The notes: a model not told the origin generated them from the letters alone. A stretch of DNA of 64,000 nucleotides from Spirosoma linguale DSM 74 (GCA_000024525.1 CP001769.1:1598001-1662000), one strand, 5' to 3'; counted from the first letter of the stretch, positions 1-9,108 are shown. Translations and numbers: made by a program.

Positions 1-1332
1 CAGGATGTACTTGATCGCCATCATCAGCCGCGAAAACTCGCCACCAGACGCTACGTTTTTCAACTGTTGCGGTTTAACGCCTTTATTGGCACTGAACAAA
101 AACGAAATCGTGTCAATCCCTGTTAAGCTGGGCTTACTGGTTTCGGCCTGTATCTTCAACGATGCATTCGGCATCCCCAGGTCGTTGAGCAATTTACCAA
201 TCTCGCCTTCTATGGCTTGCAGAACGGCCTTCCGGGAGGAGGATAAGGCATCGGCGCTTATTTGCAATTGGGCACGGGCGGCTTCGGACTGTGCTTTGGC
301 TTCGGCAAGGGCGTCGTCCAGATTCAGGACTTTGCTTACCTTTTGGCCAAGGTCATTTCGCAACGCGATCAACCCCGCCACGTCTTTTACCTGGTGCTTG
401 GTCTGAAGCTGATACATCAGGTTCAGCCGTTCCCGGATGGTGTCGGCACGGGTATCGTCTATTTCAACCCGGTCCTGTTCAACGCTTATTTCGTCCGCCA
501 GGTCGCGCAACTCAATAAGGCTGCTTTGCGCCCGTTGCAGCAGTTGTTCGTATTGGTTGGACAGCTTACTGATATAAGTCAAATTGCTGACCGTGCCCTT
601 CAGGAAGTCGATAACTGACTGCTCTGTATTGTCCAGGTATTCATACGCTACCTGTAGCCGCTCCTTAATATCTTCAGCGTTTTCCAGAATTGTCAACTCC
701 TGCTCAAGTGTTTCCTGCTCATCGGGCTGTAGCTGGGCTTTTAGCAGTTCTTCGTACAAAAAATTGTTGTAATCAAACTCCTTGCGCATAGCCGATGCCT
801 CAGACTGAAGCTGGTCATAATGCGTTCTTTTGGTCCGGTAAATCTGATAGTCGGATCGATAGGTGCGTAGCTGCGCTTCATTCTGGGCGTAGGTATCCAC
901 TATCTCCAACTGGTATTCGTTAGATCCCAGCAGTACAGAATCATGTTGTGAGTGAATATCCATCATCTCACTCGTAATCCGTCGGAGCGTATCGAGGTTG
1001 ACGGGCGTATCGTTAACAAAGGCCCGTGATTTACCACTCACACTAATTTCCCGACGAACGATGCATGTATCTAAGTAATCGAGTTCTTCGTCGTCGAAGA
1101 TCTGCTCGATCCGATAGCCGGATACCCCAAATGTCCCCTCAATAATACATTTCTGTTCGGGGTTGTACAAGACGCGCGTATCGGCCCGGTTGCCAAGCAG
1201 CAACCCAATGGCACCGAGAATAATTGACTTCCCTGCGCCTGTTTCGCCCGTTACGATGTTTAGTTCACGGTCGGGCGAGAGCTCCAGTTCGTCAATCAGC
1301 GCGTAATTCTTTATGAATAGATGCGAAAGCAA
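1..1332 (-). CDS. recN: DNA repair protein RecN (3' part missing)
   Basis: SMC-like ATPase that acts on double-strand breaks in recombination repair. The reading frame is open from a probable TTG start (protein begins MLSHLFIKNYALI) to the left edge, giving about 444 residues of the usual roughly 550. Walker A GETGAGKS lies near residues 29-36, a long coiled-coil-like middle follows, and the ABC signature region ASGGEFSR lies near the truncated end. The Walker B and D-loop part must lie outside the window. No ATG is available upstream in frame, so the TTG start is inferred from family N-termini. It is the last gene of the bamD-rpoZ-coaBC-porD-recN string, on the same strand and 67 bases after porD. 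Confidence 0.93.
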   Translation of the reverse strand, partial: MLSHLFIKNYALIDELELSPDRELNIVTGETGAGKSIILGAIGLLLGNRADTRVLYNPEQKCIIEGTFGVSGYRIEQIFDDEELDYLDTCIVRREISVSGKSRAFVNDTPVNLDTLRRITSEMMDIHSQHDSVLLGSNEYQLEIVDTYAQNEAQLRTYRSDYQIYRTKRTHYDQLQSEASAMRKEFDYNNFLYEELLKAQLQPDEQETLEQELTILENAEDIKERLQVAYEYLDNTEQSVIDFLKGTVSNLTYISKLSNQYEQLLQRAQSSLIELRDLADEISVEQDRVEIDDTRADTIRERLNLMYQLQTKHQVKDVAGLIALRNDLGQKVSKVLNLDDALAEAKAQSEAARAQLQISADALSSSRKAVLQAIEGEIGKLLNDLGMPNASLKIQAETSKPSLTGIDTISFLFSANKGVKPQQLKNVASGGEFSRLMMAIKYIL

Positions 1333-1399
1333 AATCAGCGAATAGTTAGCAGTGGGTAGGTGACGGCAAATAAAGCTAAAGTTATATACCGTCAGTAAC

Positions 1400-2305
1400 T
1401 CACTGGATTAATTTTCGGTAGTTTTCTGTTTTAGCCGGATCGAGGAATGACAATAAATCGAATGCCTGTTTTCGCTCGGCTGGGGTTCCTTCATAGAGGA
1501 TATTGAACAACTCCTGCGACTTGGCATCAAAAAACGAATTGATCAGAACAGAATTCGGTAGTTGCAGGCCAATGGTGCGTATGGTATTCAATAAGGCAAT
1601 GGTTTGTTTGCGAACCTGCACAGGGTTGGCCGCAAAGATGTCAAGACCCTGGCGATGGTAGGAGTAGAGACCATCCCGAAATGGTAGCAGTTGCTGATTC
1701 TGAAGGTTCTCAACAAGCCAGTACCGGTTTCGACGGTCGCCCCCCGTTTGCCATGAACCATTGGGTGAGCCCTGCTGGGCCAAATTGGTAATGGCATAAG
1801 CGCGTTGAATGAACTGATTCCCTCCCTGCTTACTGAACGTATCATAGTCGACAGCCAGAATAACGTTGGCATAAAATGCCAGCAAGGAGGTAAGGTCGTC
1901 CGAAAATTGGTTTTCCCGATAATAAACAGGCGTCGTGGGTAGGTAAACAAAGTTAAACGCCCGGTCGACATAGCTGAACGTAGTCGTTTCGTAGGTTGTG
2001 CCATACACAGGCCGTGTCACAATGATCTGTGCCGTTGCTTCAAAAGCCCCCTGCGTCAACGATTTCAGCAGGTTGATGTTCAAGGAACAGTTGATACGTT
2101 CGCCTACTGAAAACTGGTCGTTGCTCCACCGCCGGTTGTTCATAAACTCGGTAATGATGCCTTTCAGCTGGTTTACGTAGGAAAAATCAGTTTTCTGCTG
2201 GGCAAATAGCTGATCGGAATTTATCGTAACCTGGCAATTCAGCTCCTGAGCGCTTACCGAGCCCGCCAAACAGCTTACTAACAGTAAAATGCGTATTACT
2301 TTCAT
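1400..2305 (-). CDS. porD: PorD/DUF4835 family protein (type IX secretion associated)
   Basis: The 301-residue protein has a clear signal peptide (residues 1-19, cut near VSA-QE) and the DUF4835 pattern: ELNCQVTINSDQ at the mature start, then a Tyr- and Asn-rich beta-rich body. Proteins of this family are exported and are needed for or associated with type IX secretion and gliding in Bacteroidota; the biochemical role is unknown. The gene sits between coaBC (18-base gap) and recN, a position conserved in the phylum, which supports the call. I see no lipobox, so it is probably periplasmic. Confidence 0.85.
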   Translation of the reverse strand: MKVIRILLLVSCLAGSVSAQELNCQVTINSDQLFAQQKTDFSYVNQLKGIITEFMNNRRWSNDQFSVGERINCSLNINLLKSLTQGAFEATAQIIVTRPVYGTTYETTTFSYVDRAFNFVYLPTTPVYYRENQFSDDLTSLLAFYANVILAVDYDTFSKQGGNQFIQRAYAITNLAQQGSPNGSWQTGGDRRNRYWLVENLQNQQLLPFRDGLYSYHRQGLDIFAANPVQVRKQTIALLNTIRTIGLQLPNSVLINSFFDAKSQELFNILYEGTPAERKQAFDLLSFLDPAKTENYRKLIQ

Positions 2306-2323
2306 GGATGAGACCCTACTATG

Positions 2324-3562
2324 TCATAGCGACTTTACGACTAACATAACCAAATCCAATGCCACTTCGTCTTTTGATTTGAGTGGAAATTCATGAGTTT
2401 GTTCGTCCTTATCTATAACGGTAATCTTGTTGGTGTCGTGCCCGAAACCGGCTCCTGAATCACGAAGTGAATTTAACACAATCCAGTCTAAATTCTTAGC
2501 ATAAAGTTTTTTAAGCGCATTCTCCTGCTCATTGTCCGTTTCCAGCGCAAAGCCCATCAGCAACTGCCCGGCTTGCTTCCGCTTTCCCAGTGTAGCCGCA
2601 ATGTCGGTGGTTTTGGTTAATTCAAGAGAAAAAACAGCTTCCTTCTTCTTAATCTTCCGGTCGGCCGGGTGAGCAGGGGTGTAATCGGCCACAGCGGCAC
2701 TCAGAACGATGATATGAGCCATACTAAATTCTGATTCAGTTGCCTCGAACATTTCCTGCGCCGACCGGACATCAATGCGTTTTATGTCAGGTGAGGGGAG
2801 GGGTAGGGCAGTTGGTCCACTCACCAGCGTTACCTGAGCCCCGGCTGCGGCAAATGCGTTTGCAATAGCATAGCCCATCTTTCCCGTCGAATGGTTGCTA
2901 ATGTACCGCACCGGATCGATGGGCTCCTGGGTTGGTCCTGCGGTAATCAACACGCGCTTTCCCGACAGAATACCCGGGTTGACTGGCTCTCTTTCGAGCT
3001 TACTTGTCCAGTAGTCAGTTAATACCTGAACAATTGTTTCGGGTTCTGCCAGTCGACCTTCGCCTACCAGGCCACTGGCCAACTCGCCATGCTCTGCTCT
3101 GATAATATGATTGCCAAAGCTCTCCAGCCGACGCAGGTTATCAATCGTGGATGGGTGACTATACATGTCGACGTCCATCGCCGGGGCAAAAAATACCGGG
3201 CACCGGGCCGACAGATAAACCGCCGACAGCAGATCATCACAAAAGCCCGTTGCACAACGAGCCAGTGTATGGGCCGATGCCGGTGCAATCACGAAAACAT
3301 CGGCCCAAAGTCCCAGATCAACATGGTTGTTCCAGCTACCGTCGCCGGGACGATCTGATGCCGTATTCACAAACGTCGAGAAGACAGGACGCTTTGATAA
3401 GGTAGCCAGCGTGAGCGGAGTAATGAATTGCTGGGCCGATGCTGTCATAATAACCTGCACCTCGGCACCGGCTTTTATCAGAAGCCGAACGAGTAGCGCC
3501 GATTTATAGGCTGATATACTGCCTGTTACGCCTAAAAGAATACGTTTCCCTGCAAGTAACAT
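2324..3562 (-). CDS. coaBC: Bifunctional phosphopantothenoylcysteine decarboxylase / phosphopantothenate-cysteine ligase
   Basis: Two steps of coenzyme A synthesis in one cytoplasmic protein of 412 residues. The N-terminal CoaC flavoprotein domain (about 1-185) starts GKRILLGVTGSISAYK, has the active-site histidine in WNNHVDLG and the PAMDVDMY substrate motif. The C-terminal CoaB domain (about 198-412) opens with SGKRVLITAGPTQEPIDPVR, has the NHSTGKMG nucleotide loop and a KIKK lysine motif. Length is normal. It follows rpoZ on the same strand, but the 156-base gap holds a repeat and a hairpin, so it may have its own promoter. Confidence 0.97.
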   Translation of the reverse strand: MLLAGKRILLGVTGSISAYKSALLVRLLIKAGAEVQVIMTASAQQFITPLTLATLSKRPVFSTFVNTASDRPGDGSWNNHVDLGLWADVFVIAPASAHTLARCATGFCDDLLSAVYLSARCPVFFAPAMDVDMYSHPSTIDNLRRLESFGNHIIRAEHGELASGLVGEGRLAEPETIVQVLTDYWTSKLEREPVNPGILSGKRVLITAGPTQEPIDPVRYISNHSTGKMGYAIANAFAAAGAQVTLVSGPTALPLPSPDIKRIDVRSAQEMFEATESEFSMAHIIVLSAAVADYTPAHPADRKIKKKEAVFSLELTKTTDIAATLGKRKQAGQLLMGFALETDNEQENALKKLYAKNLDWIVLNSLRDSGAGFGHDTNKITVIDKDEQTHEFPLKSKDEVALDLVMLVVKSL

Positions 3563-3564
3563 TG

Positions 3565-3656
3565 GTTAGTAGGTAATGGTTATTAGTTATTTGTTAGTAG
3601 TTAATGGAGTTGGTAAGGGAATAAGGCAATAACCAATAACTAGTAACCAGATATAA
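3565..3656. repeat. Intergenic GGTTATTGGTTATT-type inverted repeat (family D)
   Basis: Between rpoZ and coaBC. Arms 3577-3598 and 3628-3649 pair at 19 of 22 positions, and the whole stretch consists of reshuffled GTTA, GTTATT and GTTAGT words. A half-copy of the same wording occurs at 23035-23072, also between two co-directional genes. No coding potential. Copy number elsewhere in the genome cannot be judged here. Confidence 0.6.
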
Positions 3657-3660
3657 AACA

Positions 3661-3696
3661 CCAATGACCGCACAGCGATTACCGTGCGGTCATTGG
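3661..3696 (-). terminator. Hairpin after rpoZ
   Basis: A perfect 13-base inverted repeat (3661-3673 with 3684-3696, CCAATGACCGCAC arms) lies 22 bases past the rpoZ stop. On the minus strand it is followed by TGTTTTATAT, a weak T-rich tail. It may end or attenuate transcription between rpoZ and coaBC. Confidence 0.55.
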
Positions 3697-3718
3697 AAGA
3701 TCATTACAACATCAGTTA

Positions 3719-4030
3719 TTACTGAGCGTCTTCATCGTTATAGCGCCAGTATACTTTACCTTCCAGAAACTCATCGGTGGCAATGGAAGTCGGCTTGGGC
3801 ATGCGCTCGTAAAACTTGGAGATTTCGATTTGCTCCCGGTTTTCGAATACTTCTTCGAGGTTATCGACCGCCGAAACGAACTCTGAAAGCTTGTTGCTCA
3901 ATTCCTCTTTATTTTTGGTGGAAATCTGACGGGCACGCTTCGAAATGATCGATACCGATTCGTACAGGTTCCCGGTTTGAGCCGCAATCTTGTCGTTATT
4001 ACGGGTGATAATAGATGGATTTGTTGCCAT
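3719..4030 (-). CDS. rpoZ: RNA polymerase omega subunit (Bacteroidota type)
   Basis: A 103-residue protein starting MATNPSIITRNNDKIA, with the region TGNLYESVSIISKRARQIS that matches the conserved omega helix (residues about 20-40) contacting the beta-prime subunit. The acidic and aromatic tail (VYWRYNDEDAQ) is typical of Bacteroidota omegas. It should aid assembly and stability of RNA polymerase. Position between bamD (86-base gap) and coaBC is the conserved order in the phylum. Confidence 0.88.
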   Translation of the reverse strand: MATNPSIITRNNDKIAAQTGNLYESVSIISKRARQISTKNKEELSNKLSEFVSAVDNLEEVFENREQIEISKFYERMPKPTSIATDEFLEGKVYWRYNDEDAQ

Positions 4031-4116
4031 AATAGTGTATAATCGGTATTTGGTATATAGTCACAGAGTTAGGGTGTTGAAGTAATTGGATTGTAAACTT
4101 CAGCCCGTAAACTGTA

Positions 4117-5016
4117 TTAATTTGCTGCTGTCACCTTTGCTGGGCGATTGGCATCTTTTAATCGTGCTTTTTCCTTTTCACGTTCCTGTTCCAGCTTATC
4201 CAGACGATCAATCTCTTTCTGGCTCGTTTCAAACATCCTCTCCGACTGCTTAAGGAACTGGCTGTTCGGGTATTTGTCCACAAATGCCTGATGATAACTG
4301 ATCGCTTCCTGATAACGTTCCTTTTGCTTTGTTTCCAGGCTATTCTGTGCCAGACTAAACTCGGCATCAACCTTCAGATAAGCCAGTTCTTCGTTATATC
4401 CCGAATCTGGAAAATCCTTCTGGAAGTTATTGATGGCAATGACTGCAGATTTGTAAGAAGCAATGTTGAAGCCGCTGGTTTTGTAGTACAGCTTGGCTTT
4501 CTCGTAGGCTTTACGCTCCAGCTTTCCACGTAGTTCCAGAATCAGCTTGGTCGACTCCTCTTTATATTTGCTGTCAGGATAAGCATTTATGAAATCCTGA
4601 AGGGCCGATGTTGCCGTCAGCGTGTTAGACTGATCCAGGTTGAACGAAGGCGTGTCTTTGTAAAGCGAGTAGGCATACATATACATGGCCTCCTGTGCAT
4701 ATTCTGACCGCGCAAACGTCTCATAAAACTTCTTAAACAGCGTAGCACTCAGCAGGTATTGCTGTTGCTGGTACTGCGTGTAGGCATAATAGAACTGGGC
4801 CATCTCCGACTCGTTACTACCCTTCAGTACCGGAATCAACTCTTCGAACAACAGGCCTGCCCGGTACCAATCTCCCTTTTTGTAGTATTCAAGAGCACCT
4901 TTGTACTTCGCGTCATCACTACCACTTTTCTGCAGTTTTGAAAATGGGCTGCATGAGCCAAGCAGAAATACGACTCCAATCCCTAGCAGGATTTTACCAA
5001 TATGACGGTTTTGCAT
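4117..5016 (-). CDS. bamD: Outer membrane protein assembly factor BamD (lipoprotein)
   Basis: TPR lipoprotein of the BAM complex that inserts beta-barrels into the outer membrane. From the chosen ATG the protein has 299 residues: a signal peptide ending in lipobox LLGS-C (about residue 22), then TPR-like repeats (GALEYYKKGDWYRAGLLFEEL, YAYTQYQQQQYLLSATLFKKF and others, not more than short stretches quoted) and a charged coiled C-terminus. An in-frame ATG twelve codons upstream exists, but a TATCTTTG promoter box lies between the two, so the downstream start at 5016 is preferred. First gene of the bamD-rpoZ-coaBC-porD-recN string. Confidence 0.93.
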   Translation of the reverse strand: MQNRHIGKILLGIGVVFLLGSCSPFSKLQKSGSDDAKYKGALEYYKKGDWYRAGLLFEELIPVLKGSNESEMAQFYYAYTQYQQQQYLLSATLFKKFYETFARSEYAQEAMYMYAYSLYKDTPSFNLDQSNTLTATSALQDFINAYPDSKYKEESTKLILELRGKLERKAYEKAKLYYKTSGFNIASYKSAVIAINNFQKDFPDSGYNEELAYLKVDAEFSLAQNSLETKQKERYQEAISYHQAFVDKYPNSQFLKQSERMFETSQKEIDRLDKLEQEREKEKARLKDANRPAKVTAAN

Positions 5017-5023
5017 ATGTTTG

Positions 5024-5031
5024 CAAAGATA
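5024..5031 (-). promoter_or_regulatory. -7 promoter box of bamD, nearly leaderless
   Basis: TATCTTTG on the minus strand matches the Bacteroidota -7 consensus TAnnTTTG. Only seven bases separate it from the bamD ATG, so the transcript should begin at or next to the start codon. No clear TTTG -33 element; the spacer is the T-tract of the terminator of the preceding gene. Confidence 0.7.
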
Positions 5032-5044
5032 CAAAAAAAATAAA

Positions 5045-5073
5045 GGCTTCATCGATTTAACGAGGATGAAGCC
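5045..5073 (-). terminator. Rho-independent terminator of the T9SS cargo gene
   Basis: Minus-strand stem GGCTTCATC / GATGAAGCC with an 11-base loop, followed directly by TTTATTTTTTTT. It ends the gene at 5141-5794, and its T-tract doubles as the spacer of the bamD promoter. Confidence 0.75.
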
Positions 5074-5140
5074 CTGTATAGTACTGAAAATGATGGAGGA
5101 TATCGGCTATTTTAGCTTATTTTAACAACAAGTGCCCGGC

Positions 5141-5794
5141 TTACTGATGGCGTACCAATAGTCGTTTTGTCGCCACTTTTTTCCCATCAACGGACAACTG
5201 GTATAGATAGTAACCCGTATCCAGATGGCGCGTACCGATCCGAACTTTACGTTCGTTGTGCTCAAGTTCATATTCGGAAACGGGAGCACCGAGTAAATTT
5301 AGCAGAACCAGTTTTGCATCTCCTGTTCCATTAAATTGATATTCTATTTCAGCAACGTCGTCAGCCGGGTTGGGATACGCGTTCGAGACCCATAGCTTTT
5401 CAGTTGTGTAAAGCCGGTTTTCTGCTTTTCCTTCCTGAGCTACAACTGGTATCCGGGGTGTGCTCTCTACCGTTGGCGCACTTTCAGAGGCTGTTGCATG
5501 GGTTGGAATTTTTGCTCCGCTATGGGTCATCATGATTGAGCGGTAATGCTCATTGATGGCGCTATTTTTATGCAGGGTTATTGACCGGTCCAGACCCGAC
5601 AAGGACGGGCTCGGAGCGATCGAAAACCGCTGAGTTGGCAAGCCCGTTGTTGGTTTGCGTACAGATGAGGTTCGACCCAGTTCGAGTCGGCTCCCTTTCC
5701 GCGCATCAGAATCCCGCTGGGCGACCTGCGCCTGGAGCGGGGCAACTGCGGTTAGCAAGCCCATCAATACACCAATAAGTATAATTTGTTTCAT
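5141..5794 (-). CDS. Small exported protein with type IX C-terminal sorting domain
   Basis: 217 residues. Signal peptide (about 1-22, ends PLQAQ), a low-complexity middle rich in Ser, Thr, Pro and Arg with no recognised domain, and a C-terminal sorting domain (about 135-217): VSNAYPNPADDVAEIEY, the hallmark YPNP opening, then LVLLNLLGAPV and a final GYYLYQLSVDGKKVATKRLLVR strand pair. Such domains direct export through the type IX system, with surface attachment or release after cleavage. The cargo part is short and unlike an enzyme, so a structural or matrix role is only a guess. It is a single gene with its own promoter and terminator. Confidence 0.85.
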   Translation of the reverse strand: MKQIILIGVLMGLLTAVAPLQAQVAQRDSDARKGSRLELGRTSSVRKPTTGLPTQRFSIAPSPSLSGLDRSITLHKNSAINEHYRSIMMTHSGAKIPTHATASESAPTVESTPRIPVVAQEGKAENRLYTTEKLWVSNAYPNPADDVAEIEYQFNGTGDAKLVLLNLLGAPVSEYELEHNERKVRIGTRHLDTGYYLYQLSVDGKKVATKRLLVRHQ

Positions 5795-5827
5795 GTAAGT
5801 CTACTTCAGGTACACACCTATACAACA

Positions 5828-5858
5828 CAAACCTATTCATCTTAAAAGACAAAGTCAA
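5828..5858 (-). promoter_or_regulatory. Promoter of the T9SS cargo gene
   Basis: Minus strand: TTG (5858-5856), 20 bases, TAGGTTTG (5835-5828), matching TTTG-N17-19-TAnnTTTG with a slightly long spacer. Predicted 5' leader about 28 bases. Confidence 0.6.
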
Positions 5859-5889
5859 CGGCCTATTGTCTAAAAAATTGTTAAAACCG

Positions 5890-7734
5890 TTAATTATTAC
5901 CTTTTCGAACCAATTTTTGGGCCAAAGGTTTAATTGTATTCTTATTTTTTAATGGTTTTCTAATTACCGGTTGCTCTGCTGGGGGTACTTCAAGCCATAA
6001 AACCTGATTCTTAGTTGGTTTTTCGGCCTCCCGCCACCGGAAACCATCCAGTTGCTGCACGTCTGGCGTTAATTCTTTCGGCGGAATAAGTTGAGAATCC
6101 GGATGCCCGTAAAAGCGAATTCGCCCAACCTTATTATCCTCAAATTCAATGTTCATTCGGCTCGATTCTACATGATTCAAACCAATTAATTTATTCTTAT
6201 CATCAACGGCGTAATAAAGGCTTTGCCCGTTGCCATCTACGAGTACGCGGTCCAGTACTGTCTGCTCCTGATTGAGTACTGTGGTAGACGCAGGTGAACT
6301 GCTTTTTGACGTCAATACGCGTTTAGGGACAGTATTCGTTGCAGCGGTAGAGACCGATCGTGGAGAATTTGTTTTGGATGCAACCAGGGCCGGTTCTTCA
6401 GTTGCCGCATTCAGGGGTGTAGACGTGATTTTAGTCTTGAAGAAAGCGGTTATAGTACGGCCTTTTATCTGGTTGTAGTTCTTCAGTGTATCGAGGGAAA
6501 TCACGAATGATTTTGCCTTCAGGTACATCGTTTGAATCCTGTTATTTTTAAGCACCGCCCGCATGGAATCGGCTTCCATCTGGTATTTATTCTGACTCCA
6601 GACAATGGGTTTTTTAAAGAAATAAATGGTTGAGTCTGCCGTGTCGTAGATGAGCGAATCGCACTTACTTTGTAAGTCTGATTTATATAAAAGAACGTTT
6701 TTCTGGCCGAGTAACCGGCGGGTATTTGTTAGTTTGTTATCAAAAGAAAATAAGGTATCGGCCCGTAGATAGAGTGTGTCTTTTGCGGCTTCATTGGCCA
6801 GACTTTTGGCAACGGGGTGACCGGTTACCCGCGAGATGCCGGCCTTTCCATTGTACCGGACATGATCGCCCGTAATGACGGCCTGCCGGTCTTTGGCAAC
6901 CATGATCACATTTCCCTTGGCAATGCCTAACTCCGAAACGTTGTCGTAATAGAGGGAATCGCCCGTCAGGCGGTATTTGGGCGTTTCAACGGTGGCTCTC
7001 CGCTGGAAATTTGATATGCCGGAAGTTGTGTTGTACTGGCCTGCCACTGCCGTCAGAACCCCATCTTTATTGGTTATGCGCGTTGGCCCCTGAAAAGTAG
7101 CGATTCGGGTTATGGAATTGTACAGCAGTGAATCGGCCGTGAGGGTACCTTTAGTATTAACCAGCCGAACATTTTGGCGGAAGGTGAATAGTTTGGTACG
7201 GGTATCGTAATAGCCTTCCCGACTTGTCAGTACGTTTTCTTTGTCGACAATACGGCCGGGTGTCGGGTAGTGCGCAATGCCCGACAGCATGTCGTAGTCG
7301 AGTTGCGCCGTTGTAAGCGTCATTTTTCGGTCGCGCAAGCTTACCCGACCCCGTACATTGGCCTGGCGGGTGTTGCCGTAATAAAACAGCGTGTCGCCCC
7401 GAACCGTAATGGTATCGCCCTGAATGATCTGCACGTTGCCATACGCTTCAATGACATTGGTCGTTGCATTTTGAATGGCAAGGTCACAATACATCAACAT
7501 CCCTTTTTGGCGAAACCGGACATTATTGTATATTTTTCGAACAACCTGGCCGGGCACATTCATCCCTACCAGACTGTCAGAACCTGGTAGCAGCTCAACT
7601 TTATCGGCTGCGCTACCAGGCGTTGAGGGGCGCCCGGCCGGTGGAGTGCCAACCTGTGCCAGCAAATCGGCTGAAACAAGTAACGAACCAAAGAGGACGA
7701 AAGCGACAAGAAAACGGGTAAGCAAACGAATCAT
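5890..7734 (-). CDS. OstA/LptA-like exported protein
   Basis: 614 residues with a signal peptide (about 1-26). The body (about 60-420) is a long series of short beta-strand repeats of the OstA/LptA kind: GNVQIIQGDTITVRGDTLFYYG, RVSLRDRKMTLTTAQLDYD and similar units, in which words such as DSLLYNS and DTLFSFD recur. In Bacteroidota such proteins are assumed to be the LptA/LptD-N-like bridge that carries lipopolysaccharide through the periplasm. The C-terminal third is Ser/Thr-rich, then basic (ends KLVRKGNN). It starts 33 bases from tilS, which is on the other strand. It could instead be another member of the OstA-like superfamily without a transport role. Confidence 0.8.
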   Translation of the reverse strand: MIRLLTRFLVAFVLFGSLLVSADLLAQVGTPPAGRPSTPGSAADKVELLPGSDSLVGMNVPGQVVRKIYNNVRFRQKGMLMYCDLAIQNATTNVIEAYGNVQIIQGDTITVRGDTLFYYGNTRQANVRGRVSLRDRKMTLTTAQLDYDMLSGIAHYPTPGRIVDKENVLTSREGYYDTRTKLFTFRQNVRLVNTKGTLTADSLLYNSITRIATFQGPTRITNKDGVLTAVAGQYNTTSGISNFQRRATVETPKYRLTGDSLYYDNVSELGIAKGNVIMVAKDRQAVITGDHVRYNGKAGISRVTGHPVAKSLANEAAKDTLYLRADTLFSFDNKLTNTRRLLGQKNVLLYKSDLQSKCDSLIYDTADSTIYFFKKPIVWSQNKYQMEADSMRAVLKNNRIQTMYLKAKSFVISLDTLKNYNQIKGRTITAFFKTKITSTPLNAATEEPALVASKTNSPRSVSTAATNTVPKRVLTSKSSSPASTTVLNQEQTVLDRVLVDGNGQSLYYAVDDKNKLIGLNHVESSRMNIEFEDNKVGRIRFYGHPDSQLIPPKELTPDVQQLDGFRWREAEKPTKNQVLWLEVPPAEQPVIRKPLKNKNTIKPLAQKLVRKGNN

Positions 7735-7739
7735 AGTGA

Positions 7740-7747
7740 CAAAACTA
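7740..7747 (-). promoter_or_regulatory. -7 promoter box of the OstA-like gene
   Basis: TAGTTTTG on the minus strand, five bases before the ATG at 7734; TTTC lies 17 bases upstream as a weak -33 element. A nearly leaderless transcript is predicted. Confidence 0.55.
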
Positions 7748-7767
7748 CGGCTTAGGGCCGACTCGAA

Positions 7768-9108
7768 ATGATTGAAAACGGATTTTTAGGATTTATTAAC
7801 GACAATCAACTCTTCAAACCAACCGATCGGGTGCTTCTGGCAGTAAGCGGAGGAATCGATTCGATGGTCATGGCGGAGCTGTTTTACCGGTCTGGTCAAC
7901 CGTTTTCGATAGCTCACGTTAACTTTAGTATGCGCGGAGCCGCTTCGGGCGCTGATGCTGTTTTTGTTGAAAACAAGGCCAATGGTTACGGGGTTCCGTT
8001 TCATTCTATCCGTTTCGATACGAAGGCTGTTGCATATGAGCGGGGTATTTCCATTCAGATGGCTGCCCGTGAACTTCGATATGCCTGGTTTTCTCAACTG
8101 CTCAGCGAGTTTTCATACACCTGTCTGGCTACGGCCCATCATAAAAACGACGTTCTCGAAACGCTGCTGCTCAACCTGACGCGCGGCACGGGATTAGCCG
8201 GTTTACATGGTATTCTGGCAAACCAAAACCAGGTTGTGCGTCCTTTGTTATTTGCTACCCGTGATCAAGTTGTTGCCTACGCAATAGCTAATAGTCTGGA
8301 ATACCGGGAGGATAGCTCAAACGCTGATGTTAAATATGCCCGCAACCGAATTCGCCACCATGTTGTGCCCGTCCTGGCCGAGTTGAACCCCGGACTTTGG
8401 CAAACGCTGCCTCGAACGGTTGAGCGGTTAAGGGCCGCCGAAACACTCATGAGAGCTGAGCTGGACCGGTCTTGGCAGGAAGTTGCCGAGGTAGGAGGAC
8501 GTTCTATTCTGCTTCCCCACGACAAGTTACTCGCTCAGTCGGAACTTCTCTTTCGACTAGCGGAATGGGTAAAGCCATTCGGGTTCACGAGCGATCAGGC
8601 ATCATTGCTGGTTGCCTGCCTTACGCAGCCCGTGGGGCAGATATTTCGGTCGGCCACGCACCGGATAACCCACGAACGAAACGGCTTGCTGATTGAGCCG
8701 ATCCCCCAGTCCGCAGAGATTGAAGTTCAGCTAACCGACTGGCCGGATATACCCGTTCTGGTCGGAGATCGTTTTACGTTGACGATCGATGTAATTGAAA
8801 GGCCGGTTGATTTCATTATTCCGACCGAGCCCGAGGTGGCCTGTCTTGATGCTGACCAGCTAACGTTCCCGCTAACGATTCGTCTCTGGAAACAGGGTGA
8901 TAAGATTCGTCCTATCGGGTTAAATGGGCATAAACTGGTCAGTGATTTATTGAATGATCTGAAATTGAGCCGGACGGAACGCGAGCAGACCGTTGTCCTT
9001 TTATCGGGAAATGAAATTGCCTGGGTTATTGGCCGACGAATAGCGCATCCGTTCCGTATTAGCAGCAAAACCCGTCGAATTGGGCGATTTACGTGGAGAG
9101 AAGCCTAA
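7768..9108 (+). CDS. tilS: tRNA(Ile)-lysidine synthase TilS
   Basis: Adds lysine to cytidine 34 of the CAU-anticodon tRNA-Ile so that it reads AUA; ATP-dependent and essential in most bacteria. 446 residues. The PP-loop SGGIDS lies at residues 27-32, followed by AHVNFSMRGAAS and TAHHKNDVLET, typical of the N-terminal ATPase domain. YARNRIRHHVVPVL near residue 190 is the tRNA-binding signature. The C-terminal domain (about 370-446) carries LWKQGDKIRPIGLNGHKLVSD and ends VIGRRIAHPFRIS. Nothing unusual; transcribed away from the OstA-like gene. Confidence 0.96.
   Translation: MIENGFLGFINDNQLFKPTDRVLLAVSGGIDSMVMAELFYRSGQPFSIAHVNFSMRGAASGADAVFVENKANGYGVPFHSIRFDTKAVAYERGISIQMAARELRYAWFSQLLSEFSYTCLATAHHKNDVLETLLLNLTRGTGLAGLHGILANQNQVVRPLLFATRDQVVAYAIANSLEYREDSSNADVKYARNRIRHHVVPVLAELNPGLWQTLPRTVERLRAAETLMRAELDRSWQEVAEVGGRSILLPHDKLLAQSELLFRLAEWVKPFGFTSDQASLLVACLTQPVGQIFRSATHRITHERNGLLIEPIPQSAEIEVQLTDWPDIPVLVGDRFTLTIDVIERPVDFIIPTEPEVACLDADQLTFPLTIRLWKQGDKIRPIGLNGHKLVSDLLNDLKLSRTEREQTVVLLSGNEIAWVIGRRIAHPFRISSKTRRIGRFTWREA

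Noticed and set aside
262..618. Plus-strand frames in the first 800 bases
   Set aside because: The minus strand encodes RecN continuously with Walker A and signature motifs.
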